64,000 nucleotides of DNA from Nocardioides lianchengensis (GTDB taxonomy: Bacteria > Actinomycetota > Actinomycetes > Propionibacteriales > Nocardioidaceae). Of this stretch, positions 60,002-64,000 are shown one piece after another. Both the position numbers and the translations under genes were made by a program. The stretch spans positions 1-64,000 of the forward strand of contig NZ_FMZM01000014.1 in assembly GCF_900101465.1 (NCBI RefSeq), in the 5' to 3' direction. Numbering within the stretch: position 1 is the stretch's first letter; each line of letters opens with the position of its first letter. The notes below the pieces were generated by a model. It was given only the letters and a program-made list of their open reading frames with translations, did no database searches and was not told the DNA's origin.

Positions 60002-60041
60002 GGTGCGGGGCCCGGCCGCGTTCGCGACCGGGCCCCGCACC
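60002..60041. promoter_or_regulatory. Very stable intercistronic stem-loop
   Basis: A perfect 14-bp stem, GGTGCGGGGCCCGG with its complement, encloses a 12-nt loop that itself contains CGCG-TT-CGCG. It lies between the substrate-binding-protein gene and the permease gene. A hairpin here can stabilise the upstream message or partly terminate transcription, giving more binding protein than permease (family pattern, inference). Confidence 0.65.
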
Positions 60042-60055
60042 GTCGTACGACGGTC

Positions 60056-61462
60056 TCAGCTCGACGGCGTCAGCACGTCGTCGGTGAGGTACTTCGTGGC
60101 GATCCGGTCGTCGGTGAGCTCGATGCCGCCGAGCTCGGCCTCGGTGCCGGGACGCGCCTTGTCGACGCAGAAGTACTCGCCCTTGGCCTCCGGGACGATC
60201 TGCTCGTAGGTCTTGCCCTTGACCTCGGTGAGGATCCCGCAGATCGGCGTGCGGTTGTCACCGGGGTTGCTCTCCGCGTGCAGCCCGCCGCCGGTCCACG
60301 ACGTGACCTTCGACAGACCGTCGACCATGCACTGACGGGTCAGGTCCGAACCGCAGTCCTTGGCGACCTGCGCCCAGAGCAGGAACGACGAGGCCGTCTG
60401 CATGCCGAGCAGCGCCTTGACGCCGCCGAACTCGTCCATGATCGAGAGGTAGTCGGCGACCGCCGGCACCTCGTCGGCGTTCTCGAACGGCTGGAACTGC
60501 ATGCCGACCTTCACGCCCTCGGTCAGGTCGCCGACGTTGGCGTCGCTGACGGCCTCGTTGTACCAGGTCGCCTCGGTGGCGAAGGTCAGGTCGAGACCCT
60601 CGACCTTCGCGGCCTCCAGGAAGGAGTACAGCGGCGGCGACGGCGGCGTGAAGCTGAACAGCGCGGTCACCCCGCACTCCTTGTACTTCTGCACGATCGC
60701 GCGGTAGTTGTCGCCGCCCGCCGACTTCAGGCTGACACCGCAGTCGTCGGCGTCGGCGCCGACCGCCTCGAAGTTGCCGAAGTAGCGCAGCAGGCCCTGA
60801 GCCACGGCCGGCGAGTCGCTGTTGACCATGCCGGTCTTGGCGAACTCCGGGTAGTTGTCCATCAGGATCTGCTGGGTCGACGGGTTGAACTCGTCGACCG
60901 GACCCGGGACCGCCTGGTAGTGCATCGGCCCCATCGAGGCGGCCGGCGAGATGGTGAAGCCGGAGACCGTCGGCATCTTGCACTTGATGCGGTCGGGCTC
61001 GGCGTTCTCGTCGAGGCCGAAGCCCTGGCCGACGAGCATGAAGTCCTGGCTGCACGACTCCTTCATCACCTGCGCGGTGTTGAAGATGGCCGCGTCGTAG
61101 CGGTTGCCCACGATCTCGCGGCCGTTGATGCCGCCGAGGCCGTTGCACCACTGGATGAACGCGTCCATGGCGTCGCCCATCTCCTGGTTGAGGCCCGGCG
61201 TGGCCGAGAACCCCTTGTCGTCGCCGTACCCGATCGTGATCGAGTCGTCGGTGACGCCCTGTTCGGTGGCGCCCGATGCGTCACCCTCCCCGCACGGCGA
61301 CTCCAGGTCGCCGAACGTGTCGGTCGGCAGCTCCGCCTTGGGCGCGGCGCTGCTGTCGTCCCCGCCCGGGTCTGCGCTGTCGCGGTCCGACGAGCAGGCC
61401 GGCACGAGCAGCAGGATGCTGGCGGCCGCGGCTCCCGCCCGGACCAGTCGCTGATGACGCAT
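60056..61462 (-). CDS. Branched-chain-type ABC transporter substrate-binding lipoprotein
   Basis: Exported lipoprotein of 468 residues with signal peptide ending LLLVPAC (lipobox Cys near residue 23), an Asp/Ser-rich linker and a two-lobed Peripla_BP_6-type domain (TDDSITIGYGDDKGFSATPGLNQEMGDAMDAFIQWCNGLGGINGREI). Conserved Cys residues (for example in ESPCGEGD, WCNGLGG and TRQCMVDG) probably form disulfides. Ligand could be an amino acid, amide or other small compound. ATG at 61462 is used since GGGGAG is 6 nt upstream (TTG at 61465 is the alternative). First gene of the operon. Confidence 0.9.
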   Translation of the reverse strand: MRHQRLVRAGAAAASILLLVPACSSDRDSADPGGDDSSAAPKAELPTDTFGDLESPCGEGDASGATEQGVTDDSITIGYGDDKGFSATPGLNQEMGDAMDAFIQWCNGLGGINGREIVGNRYDAAIFNTAQVMKESCSQDFMLVGQGFGLDENAEPDRIKCKMPTVSGFTISPAASMGPMHYQAVPGPVDEFNPSTQQILMDNYPEFAKTGMVNSDSPAVAQGLLRYFGNFEAVGADADDCGVSLKSAGGDNYRAIVQKYKECGVTALFSFTPPSPPLYSFLEAAKVEGLDLTFATEATWYNEAVSDANVGDLTEGVKVGMQFQPFENADEVPAVADYLSIMDEFGGVKALLGMQTASSFLLWAQVAKDCGSDLTRQCMVDGLSKVTSWTGGGLHAESNPGDNRTPICGILTEVKGKTYEQIVPEAKGEYFCVDKARPGTEAELGGIELTDDRIATKYLTDDVLTPSS

Positions 61463-61513
61463 CAAAGTCTCCCCTCCCTAAAGAAACCTCGGTGTAGAAC
61501 GCGGCACATCAAA

Positions 61514-61549
61514 CCCTCATTGAGGGCACTATGGGAATAGTCATTGAGG
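61514..61549. promoter_or_regulatory. Candidate TetR operator region
   Basis: CCCTCA-T-TGAGGG (61514-61526) is a perfect 13-bp dyad, and TCATTGAGG recurs at 61517-61525 and 61541-61549, 24 bp apart. A GTGATCAC palindrome follows near 61598. All lie in the 226-bp gap between the transporter and the divergent TetR gene. Confidence 0.5.
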
Positions 61550-61688
61550 TGCCGATGTGAAGATCGCACACGGGAGGTCCCACCCGCACGGGTTTGCGTG
61601 ATCACGATCACACAACGACCATCCGGACAATGGTGGGCGTGATCCCGGAGACCGGGACGCGGGAGTGGCAAAGCCTGGGGGAGGGCCG

Positions 61689-62339
61689 ATGGACGAGAGC
61701 ACGACAGGAGCAGGCGGTGCGGTGCTCAGCGCCAAGGGCACGCGCCTGAACCGGCGCGGCCTGCAGACGCGGCGGCACCTGCTGCGCGTCGCGCTGCACT
61801 GCCTGGCCGAGGGCGGCCCCGAGTCGGTGAGCGCCAACCTGGTCGCGCGCCAGGCCGGCGTCACCTGGGGAACGGTGCAGCACCAGTTCGGCGACGTCGA
61901 CGGGCTGTGGGCCGCGGTCTTCGAGTACGTCGCCGTCGAGGGCGGTCCGCTGTTCGCCGACCTCCCAGAGCAGGTCGATCTCGCGGAGCGGGTCGAGGCG
62001 GTGGTCGATCTTCTCTGGAACGCCCTCGAGCTGCCGGTCTCCCGGGCGATCTACCAGCTGCGCACCGCACTCCCGCAAGACCGGACCGAGCTTGAGACGG
62101 CCTTCCCGCGGACCGCGAAGGCGATCGCCGCGTGGGACCTGCACTGGGCCGGCGCGATCGAGCACGCCTTCGCCGGCCTCGACGTCGACCGGGACCGGCT
62201 GGCCCGGGTCCGGGCCATGCTGCCGGCCGCGATGCGGGGACTGCGCGTCGAGCAGGCGATGAGCACCTACGTCGACATCGACGCCGCCCGCCTCGGCCTG
62301 CGCGAGGCGATCACGGTCTATCTGGCCTCAGACGGCTGA
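61689..62339 (+). CDS. TetR-family transcriptional regulator
   Basis: Repressor-type protein of 216 residues. The N-terminal HTH region is RRHLLRVALHCLAEGGPESVSANLVARQAGVTWGTVQHQFGDVDGLWAAVF; the rest is a helical ligand-binding domain with no recognised effector. ATG at 61689 has GGGAGGG just upstream; GTG at 61665 is possible. It is divergent from the liv-type transporter operon and is its likely repressor. The 3' end overlaps that of the next gene by 12 bp. Confidence 0.9.
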   Translation: MDESTTGAGGAVLSAKGTRLNRRGLQTRRHLLRVALHCLAEGGPESVSANLVARQAGVTWGTVQHQFGDVDGLWAAVFEYVAVEGGPLFADLPEQVDLAERVEAVVDLLWNALELPVSRAIYQLRTALPQDRTELETAFPRTAKAIAAWDLHWAGAIEHAFAGLDVDRDRLARVRAMLPAAMRGLRVEQAMSTYVDIDAARLGLREAITVYLASDG

Positions 62340-62708
62340 GCGTCGGCCCCGGGTCGCGCCCCACAGGCCCACGCCGATCCCGACCACCGCACCCCCGAGC
62401 CCGATCAGCTGCTGGGAGCGCGACATCTCGTCGTGCACGCTGATCCCGCCCAGCAGGTCGGCGGCGTCGGCCCCGCCGGAGGCGAGGAACCAGCCGCCGG
62501 TGTCCCGGCCGCGCACCGCGGCGGTGACCAGGAGGCCGCCGATCAGCGCGTCGCGGTAGCCCATCGAGCGCAGCAGCAGCCGGGTCGTGGGATCCGGCTC
62601 GGAGTGGTCGCCCCACCAGCGGTTGGCCCGCTCGGGGGCCACCAGGAACGAGACGCCGGAGGCCAGCCGGATGCCGCCCGCGAGGAGCGCGGCCCGATCG
62701 AGGGTCAT
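62328..62708 (-). CDS. Small membrane protein (DUF4267-like)
   Basis: A 126-residue protein with about four hydrophobic segments (AALLAGGIRLASGVSFLVAP, YRDALIGGLLVTAAV, GGWFLASGGADAADLLGGI, LIGLGGAVVGIGVGLW) resembling DUF4267-type proteins; function unknown. ATG at 62708 has the right distance to the first helix; the longer frame to 62768 passes through the hairpin at 62731-62766 and is unlikely to be translated. Converges with the TetR gene. Confidence 0.65.
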   Translation of the reverse strand: MTLDRAALLAGGIRLASGVSFLVAPERANRWWGDHSEPDPTTRLLLRSMGYRDALIGGLLVTAAVRGRDTGGWFLASGGADAADLLGGISVHDEMSRSQQLIGLGGAVVGIGVGLWGATRGRRSAV

Positions 62709-62730
62709 GCCGCCGGACTGTAGGACGAGC

Positions 62731-62766
62731 GGTGCGCCGCGGCCAGGGAGGAGGCCACGGCGCACC
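62731..62766. promoter_or_regulatory. Stem-loop in a divergent promoter region
   Basis: GGTGCGCCG pairs with CGGCGCACC (9 bp) and inside it GGCC pairs with GGCC, with one unpaired base on each side, around AGGGAGGA. Because both flanking genes point away from it, this is not a terminator for either; it would be part of the 5' leader of the minus-strand gene, with GGAGG in its loop. Confidence 0.45.
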
Positions 62767-62860
62767 ATCGACCCGCAAGGGTCACGACGAGCCTAGGAGG
62801 CGCACCGGCGTACCGACGGGTAGGTGACCCGGCCCACAGGGACCGGTACGGTCCGGTCCC

Positions 62861-63391
62861 GTGAGCGCGCCCGACCCGCTGGCCGACCGGCAGGAGATCC
62901 GCGACCGGCTGGCGTCGTACTGCCACGGGGTGGACCGGCTCGACCTCGACCTGGTCCGCTCGGTCTACGCCCGCGACGGCGTCGACCACCACACCGGGTT
63001 CAGCGGGACGGCCGACGAGTACGTCGCCTGGCTGGCCCGGGGCCTGCCGCGGCTGGACGGGACGATGCACATCCTGGGGACCCACCTCTGCGAGCTGTAC
63101 GGCGACGTCGCGCTCAGCGAGACCAACGGGACCGCCGTGCACTGGGGCTCGCCCCCGGACGAGCCGGCGCTGAACTTCACCACCGGCTTCCGGTACGTCG
63201 ACCGCTGGGTGCGCGAGGACGGCTCGTGGCGGATCGCGGAGCGGTTCGCGGTGCGCGAGTGGACCCGCTCGGACGCCGGCCGCCGCCGCTCGGCGGAGGC
63301 CGGTGGACCGACCGGTCACCGGGACCGCCGCGACCCCTGGTACGTCCAGCGGGCGGCGGTCCTCGGCGATCTCGGCCTCGCAGAGGACTAG
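62861..63391 (+). CDS. SnoaL-like (NTF2-fold) protein
   Basis: A 176-residue protein of the SnoaL-like superfamily: DRQEIRDRLASYCHGVDRLDLDLVRSVYARDGVDHHTGFSGTADEYVAWL is the typical start, then GTMHILGTHLCELYGDVALSETNGTAVHW and TTGFRYVDRWVREDGSWRIAERFAVREWTR. Often found as dehydratase-like or small-ligand enzymes; a steroid or aromatic-metabolism link is common but unsupported here. GTG at 62861. It converges with the truncated secreted-protein gene. Confidence 0.85.
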   Translation: MSAPDPLADRQEIRDRLASYCHGVDRLDLDLVRSVYARDGVDHHTGFSGTADEYVAWLARGLPRLDGTMHILGTHLCELYGDVALSETNGTAVHWGSPPDEPALNFTTGFRYVDRWVREDGSWRIAERFAVREWTRSDAGRRRSAEAGGPTGHRDRRDPWYVQRAAVLGDLGLAED

Positions 63392-64000
63392 CGGCCGCAG
63401 CCTTCGCTCTCGTCGGCGAAGGTGTCGCCGGCGCGGAACGGATTGCCCGGCAGGGCGTCGTTGAGCGAGCGCGCGCCGGCCCTGGTCAGCTCCAGATCGG
63501 AGCCGCGGCTCCCGCCGCGACGGTCGAGGCCGCGGTCGCGTTCGGTGCGCAGCACGGTCGCACGGTCGCCGCCGTTGACCTTGGCGCTGATGGTGCCCCT
63601 CGTCAGGTTGACCCGCAGCCCGGTCCAGCGCGCGTCGGCGCCGTCCCCGATCACCCCGATGCCGCCGGCGACCCGAACCACCTTGCGGTAGCCGTCACCG
63701 CCATGCCGGGCGCGGCTCCGGCCCTGATCCTTCCCGCGGTCGCGCAGCGGGAACGACAGCGTGACGTCGCCGTCGTCCACGTCCTTGTCGGCCGCGCCGA
63801 GCGCGCGGATCCGGTAGCTGCCGGCGGTGAGCCGGTCGGTCGTGCGGTCGGTGAGCTCGAGGCTGACCGAGCCGTCGCGGTCGCCGTGATGTCCACCGCC
63901 GCCGGCGACGGCGCTGGGAGCCAGGCCGCCCGCGCCGAGCGTGAGGGCCGAGACGGCCAGGCCGACGACGGCGAGGCGGACGGTTCGCGTGTTCCCGAGA
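63388..64000 (-). CDS. Exported protein with HtaA-like pattern (5' end outside the window)
   Basis: The open frame from the window edge to TAG at 63388-63390 encodes at least 204 residues. The visible N-terminus is the hydrophobic core of a signal peptide (TVRLAVVGLAVSALTLGAGGLAPSAVAG). Two repeats of a beta pattern follow, with GGIGVIGDGADARWTGLRVN and LELTRAGARSLNDALPGNPFRAGDTF; the last resembles the ends of HtaA-type heme-related domains, but key heme ligands are not identifiable. No family is assigned with confidence. The start codon lies beyond 64000. Confidence 0.6.
   Translation of the reverse strand, partial: LGNTRTVRLAVVGLAVSALTLGAGGLAPSAVAGGGGHHGDRDGSVSLELTDRTTDRLTAGSYRIRALGAADKDVDDGDVTLSFPLRDRGKDQGRSRARHGGDGYRKVVRVAGGIGVIGDGADARWTGLRVNLTRGTISAKVNGGDRATVLRTERDRGLDRRGGSRGSDLELTRAGARSLNDALPGNPFRAGDTFADESEGCGR

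Overview
The window looks like chromosome from a high-GC actinobacterium, most likely Nocardioides or another member of the Nocardioidaceae (inference). The evidence is the very strong G/C third-position bias, frequent GTG starts, 4-bp ATGA/GTGA gene overlaps, F420-type (DDN-like) and tRNA-deaminase-associated genes, menaquinone biosynthesis (menB), and a dispersed repeat built on GGTCTCGA...GAGACC that I associate with this group. I see no tRNA, rRNA, CRISPR array, prophage, insertion sequence or toxin cluster. Most genes are metabolic or housekeeping, arranged as small operons with a local regulator.

Layout. 1-9.2 kb: a rhamnose-type sugar ABC transporter operon (ATPase, two permeases, lipoprotein binding protein cut by the window edge) facing a LacI regulator; a membrane protein; then a two-domain 3-dehydroshikimate dehydratase facing a second LacI regulator. 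9.2-16.5 kb: cysteine hydrolase and GlxA-type regulator, D-amino-acid oxidase, FetB-like permease, a secreted protein with a Pro/Thr/Glu-rich tail, tadA and its partner gene, upp, and a repeat-rich gap. 16.3-20.5 kb: lysE-type exporter, thpR, split pntA, pntB and a 56-residue membrane protein, probably one operon. 20.5-24 kb: small alarmone synthetase, membrane proteins, a VIT-family transporter and an acyl-CoA dehydrogenase. 24-30.4 kb: glgX-treY-treZ, the glycogen-to-trehalose pathway. 30.4-42.1 kb: HxlR, two MarR regulators and their divergent redox or RidA genes, a sirtuin, a secreted beta-propeller/FN3 protein, menB, a DDN-like protein and an ACT-domain protein. 42.1-50.5 kb: recC-recB-recD. 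50.6-55.8 kb: small secreted and membrane proteins, a GDSL hydrolase, a TerC gene behind a manganese (yybP-ykoY) riboswitch, and a class III cyclase. 55.8-62.3 kb: a branched-chain-amino-acid-type ABC transporter with fused LivH-LivM permease and a divergent TetR regulator. 62.3-64 kb: small proteins and a truncated secreted protein.

Regulation is unusually readable here. Divergent regulator/target pairs carry visible inverted repeats (4285-4420, 8140-8177, 30788-30813, 37511-37563, 39518-39583, 61514-61549). Several convergent gene pairs are separated by large, near-perfect palindromes without a T-run (21301-21382, 41434-41464, 55734-55769), which look like a family of bidirectional terminators. 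I found no clearly new multi-gene system. The points most worth following are the Mn riboswitch with its Shine-Dalgarno-masking platform, the palindrome family, the mirrored MarR operators, and an SDR protein lacking both catalytic Tyr and Lys.
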